Positions 46,538 through 57,400 of a DNA stretch of 64,000 bases are shown one piece after another. The first letter of the stretch is position 1, and each line of letters starts with the position of its first letter. Under the pieces are notes generated by a model. It was not told the origin of the DNA. It ran no database searches and saw only the letters and a program-made list of their open reading frames with translations. Location: assembly GCA_021401465.1 (NCBI GenBank), contig JADDMT010000082.1:62001-126000 (forward strand), given 5' to 3'. This stretch comes from Teratosphaeria epicoccoides. Lineage: Eukaryota; Ascomycota; Dothideomycetes; Mycosphaerellales; Teratosphaeriaceae. Position numbers and translations under genes: made by a program.

Positions 46538-47834
46538 CTTTCATATCGCCGAAGTCAGCGTAATGCTATTTCATATATGTGTTTACTGCCATGTTACGGC
46601 GCATAGCCACACTCGCCCATCTCCCTCCCTGACGACCTCATGCTATTCTCCATAGTTTACGCCATCGTACTATTGTTTCGCGGGTATTGTCAGCTGAGCT
46701 GGTTGAGGTCAACAAAAGAGTCGACATGAGAGCCGGCGGGACGACGATCCCTGAAGAAGTCTATGAGCCTTACGAATTTCTCGTCACGGCAGTCAGATCT
46801 GGCGTAGCTTGCGTTCCCTCATCTCGGTATATTTCGATATTCGAATGGGAACAAATCCACCAAATGCTGGTCCCGAACAAGGCTGTTCCTCGCAGAACAT
46901 TACCTTGTGTGGCCGGCGTGGTTCACTTATGCTTCGATTGTCTTCGGTTTGTGTTCTAAATCTTGCCGGCAGGAAGCCAGCACATGCGCATCACTAACGT
47001 TGCGGCTCTGGATTCTCGAACTCAGGATGCGAAGACACTGACATTGGAATTTCGGGAACAGGAATAGGGCCTACGTAGAGAAGCGTGGCGCCCATTCCAG
47101 GGTTCATGGGAAGAGGGCTGAGAGCCTGAAAAGCTAAGCCACCTCATGGACACTCACGTTGAGTCGTGGACACTAGGGCGCCAAATCAGAATTTGTGTCT
47201 TAGGTCCAGTTCCGTTCCTAGCTGGCGGTCCAGTATCGTTGAAGCAAAAACACACAGCTTCGAATGTTGACGTAGTGGAATGATGGCCATCATCACTAAA
47301 AAAGACATAAAGGCCAAGTGGGAAGCAGCGCACCTTGGACATTGCAAACGTCGGCTGCACGCGTGGTTGGAAGTACTGCATGTCGGAGGAGATCTCAATT
47401 GCGCCATTTTCGAGCCTAGGAGAACGCGGCAGCTCGGTTTGTGTCTAATTACTGCAATGAGGCAGGTATTGCTGACCATCAGATGTCTCCGATGCCAAGA
47501 ATATTCGCCACGACCTCATGTCGTCGTAGTTTTTCTCCTGCCAGACCTGCGGTGTTGGATTCTCTGCTCTCATCAATCGGTCCCAGAATAGGAATCAATT
47601 TTGCGTACCAGGGGGAAACTCGACGAGATCAAAGGGCGAGATCCGTTGCAGCGAAAGTCGATGCGGTGACGAACCATGAAGTTCCTCTAAGAGCATGATG
47701 TGATATCGTCACGAGACCGTGGAGTGCCTTCTTGGAATTTCGATGTGAGATGATGACCCGCAGCGGCTCTGTCCGAGCCGTGGCACTAAGATCGTGAGAA
47801 TCTCCAACCCTGAACCTTTCCGGACACTTTAGCT
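46538..47834. other. Intergenic, gene 5' exons possible but unresolved
   Basis: Would contain the upstream exons of the 46241-46537 frame. A plus-strand 90-codon frame at 46687-46959 and a minus-strand frame opposite it both have reasonable codons, and I cannot choose between them. Bases 47000-47834 form the upstream region of the COQ11-like gene with no clear element. Confidence 0.4.
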
Positions 47835-48797
47835 ATGACCTTGGAGACCAACGAATTCGATATGGCGACCACGGCAGCGAGGAAGAAACTGGTCGTCTGC
47901 GGCGGCAATGGTTTCCTGGGCAGCAGAATATGCAAAGCAGCTGTAGCTCGTGATTGGGACGTTACATCCATCAGGTAGCCATCAAACAACAAGCGACACT
48001 GAAATTGCCGTTTCTGACAGAGTCACAGCCGTTCTGGTGAGCCAAATTGGCCTTCGGTCTCCTTCCATCAAAGTGCGCCAGCCTGGGCAAAGTCCGTGAC
48101 GTGGCGGAGCGCCAATATCTTACATCCAGAATCTTATGCATCCGATCTGCAGGGTGCAACAGCCGTGGTCCACAGTATGGGCATTCTTCTTGAGGCTGAT
48201 TACAAAGGCGTCTTGACTGGCAAAGAGTCCCCGATATCTGGTCTGCGACGAGCGTTCTCACGAACGAAGAAATGTGCTTCGGTCAATCCAATGGAGAGAA
48301 AGCCGGGAGAGCAGATCGAGCCTGCCGAAAGGGGAGGGGAGCTGACTTACGAGCTCATGAACCGCGACTCGGCAGTCATCCTAGCGAGAGAAGCAGAAGC
48401 TGCTCAAGTTTCGAGCTTTGCGTACATATCGGCTGCAGCTGGCGCGCCGATATTGCCCGGTCGATACATCTCTACCAAGCGGGAAGCCGAGTCGACCATT
48501 TCATCGCAGTTTCCAAAGATGCGGTCTTTGTTCATCAGACCAGGCTTCTTGTTCGACAGCAGTCGAGGCTTCACTGTGCCGATGGCTGCAGTAACTTATG
48601 GCGGATTCTTGGTTAACAGCCTCACGGGTGGGAATCTGACTTGGTTGATGGGTGCCGGGGGAGCCAAGCCGCTCAAGGCTGACCTCGTGGCGGAGGCTGT
48701 GGTGGAGGGTCTTGCAGACGATAAGGCCAAAGGACCCGTGGAGGTAAAGGAAATCGAGGAACTTGCAAATCGTGCGTGGCGGAGAGGCATGCTTTAG
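47835..48797 (+). CDS. COQ11: COQ11-like NAD(P)-binding protein (coenzyme Q complex)
   Basis: Two exons, 47835-47974 and 48029-48797, with a 54-bp GT-AG intron in a Ser codon; 302 residues. The start was chosen at the first in-frame ATG after a stop; Met10 is an alternative. An atypical short-chain dehydrogenase/epimerase fold: the Rossmann loop GGNGFLG is at residues 23-29, followed by VVHSMGILLE, the YISTKRE segment and an IRPGFLFD motif, all in the order seen in yeast Coq11 (YLR290C). In yeast this protein associates with the mitochondrial coenzyme Q biosynthetic complex; catalytic activity is not established. It is convergent with the palmitoyltransferase gene, 67 bp between stops. Confidence 0.85.
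47975..48028 (+). other. Intron of the COQ11-like gene
   Basis: 54 bp with donor CAG|GTAGCC and acceptor CACAG|C, and an internal TCTGAC branch-like site. Removing it joins the glycine-loop exon to the rest of the fold in frame. Confidence 0.85.
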
Positions 48798-48864
48798 CTC
48801 TGTACACTACTCCTGAATCGTGGCTTTCGCCTGCTGTTTCATTAAACAACAGTATACATAGTCC

Positions 48865-50247
48865 TCAGCTCCTACTCCCACTCTGTCGTCGTCGCTTTGA
48901 ACGCCTAATTTCCCTCTCAGTCCAATATCCGTCTGGTCGCTCCCCATTCTGCCATCCTCTGTCGACCCTCCGCCTTCGCTTCCTGCTCGAAACCATGCTC
49001 TTCTCGTCCCTGCTCATTGGCCTTTGCACTAGTCCCACGTCATCCAACAGCTTCTCAAATTGAGGTCCAAGAGTGTACCATGAGATGTCCGAGGAATGAT
49101 CGCAGATCGGAGAGTGGCGCCATGGCAGCCACCACTGATGGAAGTGCTCGCCGAACACAGCTTTGAAGTTTCTCCATGGGCTACCTAGGTCCCATGGGTT
49201 CATTCCCGCCGGAGTCTCAAGTATTGCGAACGTGCGAGTTGGGGCCGCCGGAAGAGGCGGTCGGTCAGTTGGAAGACTCAAGGGATATGTGACAGTGCCT
49301 TTCCAGCATTCCGACTTAGCTAGCCGTCTGATCGGTTGATTTGATTCCAGATTCGAGAAGTAGCTTGAATGAGCTGGGTCATCCAGTTCGGAGGTCAAAG
49401 GTCTCTCGCTCTCATTGCCTTCTGATCTTGACGGAGAGTGCGCAGCAGCGGGAGGTCTCGTGAGCTCCTGGGCCCTTTCACTACGCGGTTGCAGCTCAGG
49501 CGGAAGCACGACCGCCAGCAGCATCTTGCGATTGCCAGCATCGACGTGCTCAATTGTCGTGACATTTTGAAGTGCCAGCCATAGGGTGTTGACCAGCATT
49601 CCCAAGGTAAATAGGAGGAAGAAACCGGCAAGAGCCATGGCGACTATCCACTGAATATAAGATCGATCCTCGTGCACAAAAAAGGCGAACAGAACCGTTC
49701 CATACGCCGTCAGGATCACTGCATAAAATATGAATTGCGTGAAGAATTTGATGGCGCGCTCGCCGACTACTCCACCAACCCACGGGCAAAAATGATCCAT
49801 CTTCATCGTACACCGACCAACATCCTGATTGTGATGCGTCCGGTCTGGCTTCCAGTTGTGACAGTACTGACAGTAAATTGGCAAGCCTTTCTGATCGCAG
49901 ACGAAGACATCCCTCTTCCAAAACTCCGGCGGAGGTTCAGGCTGCTCATCTTCGCTCTCTTTACCAAGCGGCACATATCCAGGATCCCGGACGACCACTG
50001 TCAAGAGGCGCAAATATGTAAAGGCGACCGGAATGAGTATAACGAACCAGACAATCGTAATAGCTACCCCGGCGGGTACGCGCTTTTTCACGCCATCTGG
50101 AGGGTTGAAGAGGTATTCGATGGCGAGTGGTCCGACCACCACGTATGAAACGTAGCATACGACGAGAACCAAGCATAAAGGAACAGCTCTCGCTGTCTGA
50201 AGGGATGATGCTCTGCCCCTGACCGTGTCAGAACCATCATTAGCCAT
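48865..50247 (-). CDS. DHHC-family protein S-palmitoyltransferase, PFA5-like
   Basis: 460 residues, no intron. The first in-frame ATG is 50247; an upstream TTG is not used. Four membrane segments are visible (about 21-46, 60-85, 166-190, 196-225). Between segments 2 and 3 is the Cys-rich domain CQYCHNWKPDRTHHNQDVGRC followed by DHFCPWVGG at 151-159. The enzyme attaches palmitate to cysteines of membrane proteins, and Cys154 is the acyl carrier. It departs from the family consensus: DHFC instead of DHHC, and two usual zinc-binding cysteines are Asn140 and Val143, as I recall from the fungal PFA5 group. The cytosolic tail is long, with a basic C-terminus (KRRRR) that may be a localisation signal. 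Subfamily assignment is less certain than family. Confidence 0.85.
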   Translation of the reverse strand: MANDGSDTVRGRASSLQTARAVPLCLVLVVCYVSYVVVGPLAIEYLFNPPDGVKKRVPAGVAITIVWFVILIPVAFTYLRLLTVVVRDPGYVPLGKESEDEQPEPPPEFWKRDVFVCDQKGLPIYCQYCHNWKPDRTHHNQDVGRCTMKMDHFCPWVGGVVGERAIKFFTQFIFYAVILTAYGTVLFAFFVHEDRSYIQWIVAMALAGFFLLFTLGMLVNTLWLALQNVTTIEHVDAGNRKMLLAVVLPPELQPRSERAQELTRPPAAAHSPSRSEGNESERPLTSELDDPAHSSYFSNLESNQPIRRLAKSECWKGTVTYPLSLPTDRPPLPAAPTRTFAILETPAGMNPWDLGSPWRNFKAVFGEHFHQWWLPWRHSPICDHSSDISWYTLGPQFEKLLDDVGLVQRPMSRDEKSMVSSRKRRRRVDRGWQNGERPDGYWTEREIRRSKRRRQSGSRS

Positions 50248-50962
50248 GGCCAAAGGCCAGGCTCAATAGCTGTAAGTATCAATGCTGCGTTGTGAAATTC
50301 AACGTGGTCGGACTATAGTTCAGGCTTGATGACGCGAGGCTGGGAGGTGCAGGTCCACGTTGCTAGCGGCGAGCCAATCAAAGCAGTTGCGCATTGTCAC
50401 CAGAAATACATCAGAACAGGGGAGCATTCACAGTAGATTTCCTTATCCTTGTTCCGATTTGCCCGAGGCGACGTGCGTTTACCTCTTGCCTGCGATTGAT
50501 GTCAAGGAGATTGTATCAATTGCTCGTTCCTTTACATTGAACTCTTGTCATGCATTGCATTAATAGACGAGAGGCAGCCACAGGCAGATTGGAGCCGACC
50601 CGAGCCTGTCATTCAGTCTGTCAAGTGACCGATGGGCTTGTGCAAAACGTCCTCTGGCGGGTTTGCAAAACTCCGCCCATTACACAGTCCTGATCCGTCC
50701 TTTGATACTCATGGATTGTGCTTCGCCGTCAAGAGGCAACATCGGACTTGTTGAATGAGGGTCCAACACAATTCAACTTACAAGGCTTTCTTTGTCGCGA
50801 CTAGCCAACGTTCAGACGCTCAGACGCTCAGACGCGGAGTCAATCACATCGGCAAGTGAAGCAGATGGAAGTGGAAGAATTAGGCTGGTCATGGATCTGT
50901 TCGCATGCATGCAGAGGGTATCTATTGGTGAAATGGTCAAAGCAACGCCGCGCACATACAAT
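50248..50962. other. Intergenic between GH128 3' end and palmitoyltransferase 5' end
   Basis: Contains the palmitoyltransferase upstream region and, at about 50816-50838, three near-perfect direct copies of CAGACGCT. ORFs here are short and overlap on both strands without support. Confidence 0.5.
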
Positions 50963-52490
50963 TCAAACAGGGTTCGTATAATTATTCGCCGCCACTGTAC
51001 ATGTCCCATTGACATTACTCCAGTACGGACATGGAGCAGTGTAATTGTTGTAAATGACGCCCAGGTCGCTGAGTCCGGTTCCGTCAGCATTGATGAGATT
51101 TCCTGGCGCGTCGAAGAACCAGGCGTAGCGGTCCACGTAGGGCACAGCATCTAGCCATGGCAAAATCTGCTCCAAGAATGATTGAAGCTGGGCATCTGTT
51201 GCTGTCACTCCGCCGGAGTTGTCATTGCCGACTTCAGTCACGTAGATCGGGTAATTCGGAAACATCTTATGTGCGGTTTCGATGTGCGATTGTAGGTAGG
51301 TGAATGCGTAGACGTTGGCATACCTGTTTCCAACGTCAGCATGTGTCATACACGTCTGTCCCACGCCGATCGATCAATGCTTACCAATGCAGGTTGATGA
51401 AGTCGATCGTGCAGCCTGTGCAGTTGCCGATAAATTGTGTCAGATAGCCATTGTACAGCCCGCTCGCAGTGATGGCTGGTGCACCAAGCTTAGCCTTGCC
51501 AGCGAAAGGCTGGATGTACTGTTTATACGCCGACACAGCCTCTGGGACACTCATGCAGGCTGATCCACCATAGCATGCATCAGGCTCGTTGAAAGAGAAG
51601 ATGGCATCGGCGCCTGCATCAATAGCAGCCTGTGCTTTTTGCGCCCAAACCGAGGTGAGATCGCTGGCATCGCTGAAGAGTAGCGGGATGTATGTAAGGG
51701 CAGAATTGTCCTTGATCGTTTGATTTGTGCTCAAAGGACTGTAGAACCAATTGTACTCCCAGGATACCACAGAGTCCTGGCCTGCCTCTGAGTAGTAGGA
51801 CGTCAAAGTGTCATTGTTATACGCCAGGCCGCGCTTACCGCTGTTTGGCACATATATTGCATTATTGGTCGGCGTGGCAGTGGCTGTTGCGCTCAGCGAG
51901 CTGGTGATGATGGTCTTGGTGTAAGTAATCGGGTTCGAAATCGACGAGACCGATGTTGAGGAGGACGTTGTTAATGTCGCTATGGATGCCGAAGTTGAGG
52001 AAGTGAAAGTTTCTGTGCTTGCCGTCAAAGTCATGCTGGATTCTGCGCCGGTAGATGAGCTCGTGGTCGATGTGGACGTTGTCAAAGTCATAGACGATGT
52101 CGATGTAGCACTGCTGATCATTCTGGCACCATAGACCTGGTTGTATCTGGGCGGCACGACGCCATTCTTCAGATAGCAGGCAACACCGCTGAGTGCTACG
52201 GCCACGCAGGGACTTGTGGCGGCACAAGCATTGATGCATTGAGCAAATGAGCCGGCTGTCACCGCGTACATGTCGTCGCCGGCATGGTCGATGCCACACT
52301 GTGCGCTTGTCAGAATTTATTAACCAGACCTCAGACTTGACGCGCAACTTACCTCTATCAAAAATACATCGCCATTGGGTGTGACATAGGTCGTCGAGTT
52401 CTGTCCCGGGCATGAGACTGCGGACGGTGTAGGACTGGCTGTCGTTGCCATTGCTGACGCAGCAGTCGTGGTGCTTTGAGCAGACCCCAT
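50963..52490 (-). CDS. Secreted GH128 beta-1,3-glucanase-like protein with PAN-like Cys domain
   Basis: Three exons, 52490-52353, 52298-51385 and 51323-50963 (introns 54 and 61 bp), 470 residues from the ATG given. Residues 24-100 form a six-Cys PAN/apple-like module (SCPGQN, ECGIDHAGDDMY, QCINAC, ACYLKN) that could bind carbohydrate or protein. A Ser/Thr-rich linker follows (about 105-195), then the GH128 (Asl1-like) catalytic domain: KRGLAYN, WEYNWF, acid/base candidate Glu284 in FNEPD and nucleophile candidate Glu381 in YVTEVGN. GH128 enzymes cleave beta-1,3-glucan at the cell wall. The true N-terminus is unresolved: no signal peptide is present, an in-frame stop lies just upstream, and an AAG acceptor at 52499 would allow an extra 5' exon. 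Confidence 0.82.
51324..51384 (-). other. Intron 2 of the GH128 gene
   Basis: 61 bp, donor GTAAGC inside the Trp codon of LHW, acceptor AACAG. Splicing gives LHWYANVYAF, the expected strand of the glycosidase barrel. Confidence 0.85.
52299..52352 (-). other. Intron 1 of the GH128 gene
   Basis: 54 bp, donor GTAAGT after FLIE, acceptor GCACAG before CGIDHAG. Splicing restores the Cys module in frame. Confidence 0.85.
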
Positions 52491-54495
52491 TGTCGTCTTG
52501 TGTCAAAGGGGGATGTGGTGACGTCGCTCTCAGCGACAGCAACGATACGTCGTTGACGATGTCCGGACAGCTCAGCAGCCACTGACCTTTGAAGCAGCAG
52601 TAGGCGGCCAGCTGCGTTTTCTTGTGCTCATCGCAAGCTCTCAACAGGCTATACAACTCATTGGGATACAGCGCGACAAAGCCACATCTAGATCATTCCA
52701 GGCACCGCAAATCATACAGATTCAAACAGCAAAACGTGCGACGGCAGTCACACGTGCCGTAGACGGTCCAATCGAGCCCCAGAAGCATCCTCTTCATAGC
52801 ACTTTTGAATTCAGATAATGGCACCTTCGTAACACTTTAACGCGATGCAGAAGGAGCCGTGCCGTTTCAACGACTGCATCTACTCGGCAGTGTCTGCGCC
52901 GGCAATCAACATGGACGACTTGGTGTGCGGGACGTTGTGTTCCGTGGCGGCCTGGGAGCTGATAGCTGGCAGAACTAGTTGAAGAAGCACTTGAGGTGCG
53001 GTGATGAGGCGCACGAGCGTACATTAGCCTCCGGCCCTCATGTGATGGCAAAAAGCACGCCAGATGCTGAGAGATCTCTCGAAGATGCCGCCAAAGACAA
53101 CCTTCATGGCGAGATGGCTTCAGGTGTCGTTTGAGGCGCGCGCTGCCTACGGTAGAAATGCACTATGTCCTTCAGTGTATTTGCCAATGCCAGGAAATGG
53201 AGCCACCTCCCAATAGAACTTGTCGAAGAAACCGCACTTTGAACTGAAGACGAGGCTCTTGTCACAAATTCAGCCCTAGACTCGAATCCAAAGTTTAAGC
53301 TTAATCTTATCTGGACCCCATTTGATTCTCGGGTAGATCTGTCACCACTCTGAGATACCGAGGCTGCATTCGGCGCCCACCGCCCTGCCCGCGCCGTTGG
53401 AACCAGAGAACAATCACACCCAAGATCCAGGGGTGCAACGCCTTGGTAGTGACACAGCGTACGCCTCGACACCAGATGCACTTGGCTGTAACCGACGCGC
53501 TGTCGTGCAAACGCCTTTGGCGACTCCGATCATCAGCCCTGCGATTCTTGTGGCGTGGTCGCCCGCGGTGTCAGCCAGCCTCAATGGCGAGGGCAATTGA
53601 TACCACAGTGCAAGCCGTAGCGGCAACCGCACGTGCGGAATGCGCGGTGGGGGAGTCGGGGAATACTGACTTTAAGCCGTATTACTAGAACAAGCTTGAG
53701 GCTGGCCGAGAAATCTGCAAGGGACGCCGCTGAGGGCTGCATGGACACACGGGCAGAGAGCAGTCCAAGCGCTGGGGTAAGGCATCTAGACCCATCCTCG
53801 CATGCAAGCCGCTGCGACGTGCGGCAAGAACCAGTGGCATGATTGTCCCAAGACCTGCACGTCAACACTGATAATGAGCCGCAAGCACACGTCAGCCCCT
53901 TCACGAATCATGTGGTGATGTCTCCGTGGGTGCTGCGGCCGCAAAGGTGCAGGTGCAGAGCACATTGTCGTCTCAGTAATTAGAGCAGTCAACGCAAGCC
54001 CCGGAGCTCTCCGACAGCGTAAGATCACGGAAGCTTGCCCAGCTTGGAACAAAAGTGGAGGTGAAGAGCTGCTTCCATCTAGTCCAAAAGCCTGTGATGT
54101 TGATCGGCAGCGGTGTGGCATAGATACAGCAGTGGCCATGATTCATGATCTGCGCGAATATGCTGAAGAAGCAGTGAGAGAGAGTCGCACAGCGTTGATC
54201 CCACAGGTGTAGTGCCCTTCGATCAGGCGGAACACATATCGGGCAAAGACGATGGCAGCAAGGCCCATAGTGACCAAGCAGTATGTACATGCGGCCCATC
54301 TAGATCTCAAAGGTAAATCGCAAGGTTAGAGGAAATGGGTATACCCAACCGGACCAGATTCCTGCACTGTTTCCACTTCCCTGTTTCAAAAATTCAGCAG
54401 TCCCTACTATGCGTGCCTTGATCGACCCTGTCGCATGCAGTCAGTTCAAAAGAATACCACATATTACACATTACCATCACCTCCTCTTTACCTTT
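52491..54495. other. Intergenic, 2.0 kb, no supported gene
   Basis: Presumably holds the GH128 promoter and possibly its missing first exon. Two minus-strand ORFs, 53104-53481 (125 codons) and 53973-54299 (108 codons, ten Cys), have unremarkable codon use and no motif. Composition is normal and not RIP-like. I see no RNA gene. Confidence 0.45.
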
Positions 54496-57400
54496 TCAGT
54501 CATTCAACCCGAAAGCCCTTCTCAACACTCCAAACTTCTTTTTCTTGCCCGTCCGCTCGCTGTACATTCCTCTAAACCCAGATACAACAGCTTCGCTTGC
54601 CCCGTCTTCCTCCTTGACCCCATCCGCCATTCGCACACCGCGCCTTCCCTTCTCCCGACCCTCAAAAATGCCACTTTGCGCCCTTGGCGCCAAGTCCGGC
54701 CTCATACTCCTCGCCAATCGAACCGCTTCGGGATTGACGCCATCAGAGGTGGTCGGACGATGGATCGATCCCCTGGGCGGATCATCAGGTATAGGCGGTG
54801 GCAGGGGCCAATTCTCTCGTTCCTCCGCTGTCTCGCGGCTGTGATCGCCTGCAGAAGGCGGAGTCGTAGCGTTCGAGAGGTTCGAGTCACCCCTTTTCGT
54901 TCTATTCCGTGTAGGCTGGTGTGAGCCGCGGCGCACAAGCTTGGCCTGGGAGGGACTGGATGACACAGAACTCTCGCCAGCGGTCGCTAGGACTGGAGAG
55001 GCTGACCCTGCTGCGGTGGCGATCTTGGAACTTGCAGGTAAGGCAGGAGAGTTCTGCTGGCCGAGCGTCATGACAGACTGCGTCGAGTTTTTATTCCGGC
55101 GCAGAATGCTGCCCATGAAGCCTTTTTTCTTTGGTGTTGGCGTACCAGCGGTATCAAGCTTGAGAGCCTCAGGCCAGGACGCTGGTTTCGGTGTGTCGTC
55201 TGGCATTTTTCTGAGACTGCCTTTGCTCAGCGCGCTGCCTTGGTTAGTCTCTGCGCCAGGCGCGGCAATTCCAAGTTTCCGCCTCGCGGCTTCCATGGCT
55301 TTGTCGACCTCCGCCGGGTCAGGCACGCCAGGTTTGTTCTGCTTTTCGCGCTTTCTTGATGCCTTCCGTGGATCGTCCGCCACCTCGTCCTCGTCCTCAA
55401 GGTCAGTGGAGTCACCGTCATCCTGTCCTTTGCGTCTCGGTATCCCTCGGACTGGAGTGAGATCCGCTGCGATGAATCCCGGAGGATCTCCGTCCTCATC
55501 GTCGGAATCCACGTGACGGCTCCTGAAGAAGCCTCTCCCGGCTGTTCGATCATCGTCTGAATCGTCTGAATCAGCACCGAACCTCGACTTGAAGCGGGTC
55601 GTACCGTCGACAGAGTATGCAGGTCGAGCGCTAGTCCTCGTCACAGATCCACCCCTCACTGCTTTACTACTTCTGAGAGTCGTTCTCTTGGCTCCAGTGT
55701 CAACACTTGGACTTCTTAAGGATGATCGGAGTTTTTGACCCCGATCGCGACCCCATGATGCACCAGTGGGCGAAAGCGAGCGAATGCTAAACGCGCCTCC
55801 GCCCCGTCTGGCCCCCGGCTCAGGACTCGCAGATCTTATGACCTTTAAATCCACAGAAGCTCGTCCTACAGGACGCGCTCGCATACTTGTGCGCATAGTG
55901 TATCGACCGTCGCCTGCGGTAGGCTTCCGTTTCTTCTTGAAGCTGCTTTCAGAATCCGAGTCATTATTTGCAGTAACCTTCTGCTGGAGCTTCTGCGTAT
56001 ACGCCCCAGGTGGCGGGACGGCGGACGCGAAACCACGCTGCTGCTCTAAGCCTTGTGATGCTCTTTTCGATTGCACACGCGGAAAAGCGCTGTCCTGGGC
56101 TACAAGCACATCATCCGAGCTTGCAGTTCCTGCGCGAGCTCTTGTCATGGCCATGCCAGCTGAAGATGACGAGAGTCCATCCATGGCAGACGTAGGTCGA
56201 GAGCCCGCTTTGGTGGTCACATTGCTTGTAGACATCATGGCAGACTGTGGTCTTGGCTGAGCTGACGTGCCAGATCGCATAGTTGTCCGCAACGAGCTGC
56301 TTCCGGCGTGACTCTGGCCTCCGTCGGCACGCATGCTAGATCGCAACGCTGTGCCATCACTGCTTTGTGGCCTCATGGAACGACGCATATGAACTTCACC
56401 ATCCCCATTTGCCGGAGTTATCGTTGCCGAAGGGCCAAGATGAGCACGTAATGTCTTTGACAACTGCTGGGGAGGTGCATTCTCTGCCGCGGAAGGAGCA
56501 GGCGCCGACGGAACAGTGTGCTTGAGGGCCGACTTCTTCTTCCTCGGCTTTGAGACTGTCACAGAATTCTCATCATCTGAGCTCAAATGCTCGCGCTCAA
56601 TCTGTTGCCGTTGTTGTTTGGTGAGGTTGGACCAATAGGCAGTCGCCTGACTCCAGTCGCCGTCTCCAGACTCGTTCACGACATGTCTCGCATGTCGTAT
56701 CGCTGCCGGTTGCGAGGTAGGGCTTTCTGGCAACGCGGGAGCTGTGACAACCTCCTTGTTGGCGGCCGACGGTGGCGCTACAGGGCTGGAAACGATGGCA
56801 TTCAGGGATGCAAATCCGCTTGAGTCCAGATCGGACAAATCCTCGGCGGCGTCGGAGAACGCTGCACTATCATCTGAATCGTCCTCGTCTATTGCCTCCA
56901 GGTTCTGACTTGGCTGCAAATGGTCGGAGCCCAGCGCTTGGGCAAGTGTGTCATCTACCGCGCCGGCGGTACCGGCGGCTGGCAGATGCTGAATCATACA
57001 TGTATCTGCATACGCCACAGTGCTTGCCAGCTCCCGAGCTGGCGTGGACACAGCAACGCCAGTCTCGACGCCCATATCATCTGGCTCGTTCCTCGCGAAG
57101 CCGCCAGGTGTGTTGATCTTTTGAAATTGCTGGGATCCCACAGTACCATTAGCATCCACTGCGCCGTCAGCGAGCTCCTTCTCCGTCTCATCGCCAGGAG
57201 TTGGGGGTAGCAAGCTGATAGCAGGCACTCCGTCGCTGTCGTGAGTCGCTTTGTTCCTTGAGTTGTCGTCTAGGCCGAGCATCCTTGAGGCCTCGGCAGC
57301 AAAATCTCTCGTCTGTATATTCGGATCCTCAGCTTCAGATTCAGACCCAACGGCAGCTTGTCTCGAGTGCGCAGGCGCGCTTGTGGCCTCCGGCCTGAAG

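Noticed and set aside
48272..48616. 114-codon ORF within the COQ11-like gene
   Set aside because: Alternative frame of a clearly coding exon.
50816..50838. Three direct CAGACGCT repeats as a possible regulatory or CRISPR-like array
   Set aside because: Only three 8-bp units without spacers; a simple microrepeat in a eukaryotic intergenic region.
53973..54299. 108-codon minus-strand ORF with ten cysteines
   Set aside because: No signal peptide, no domain, weak codon bias; the cysteines are irregularly spaced.
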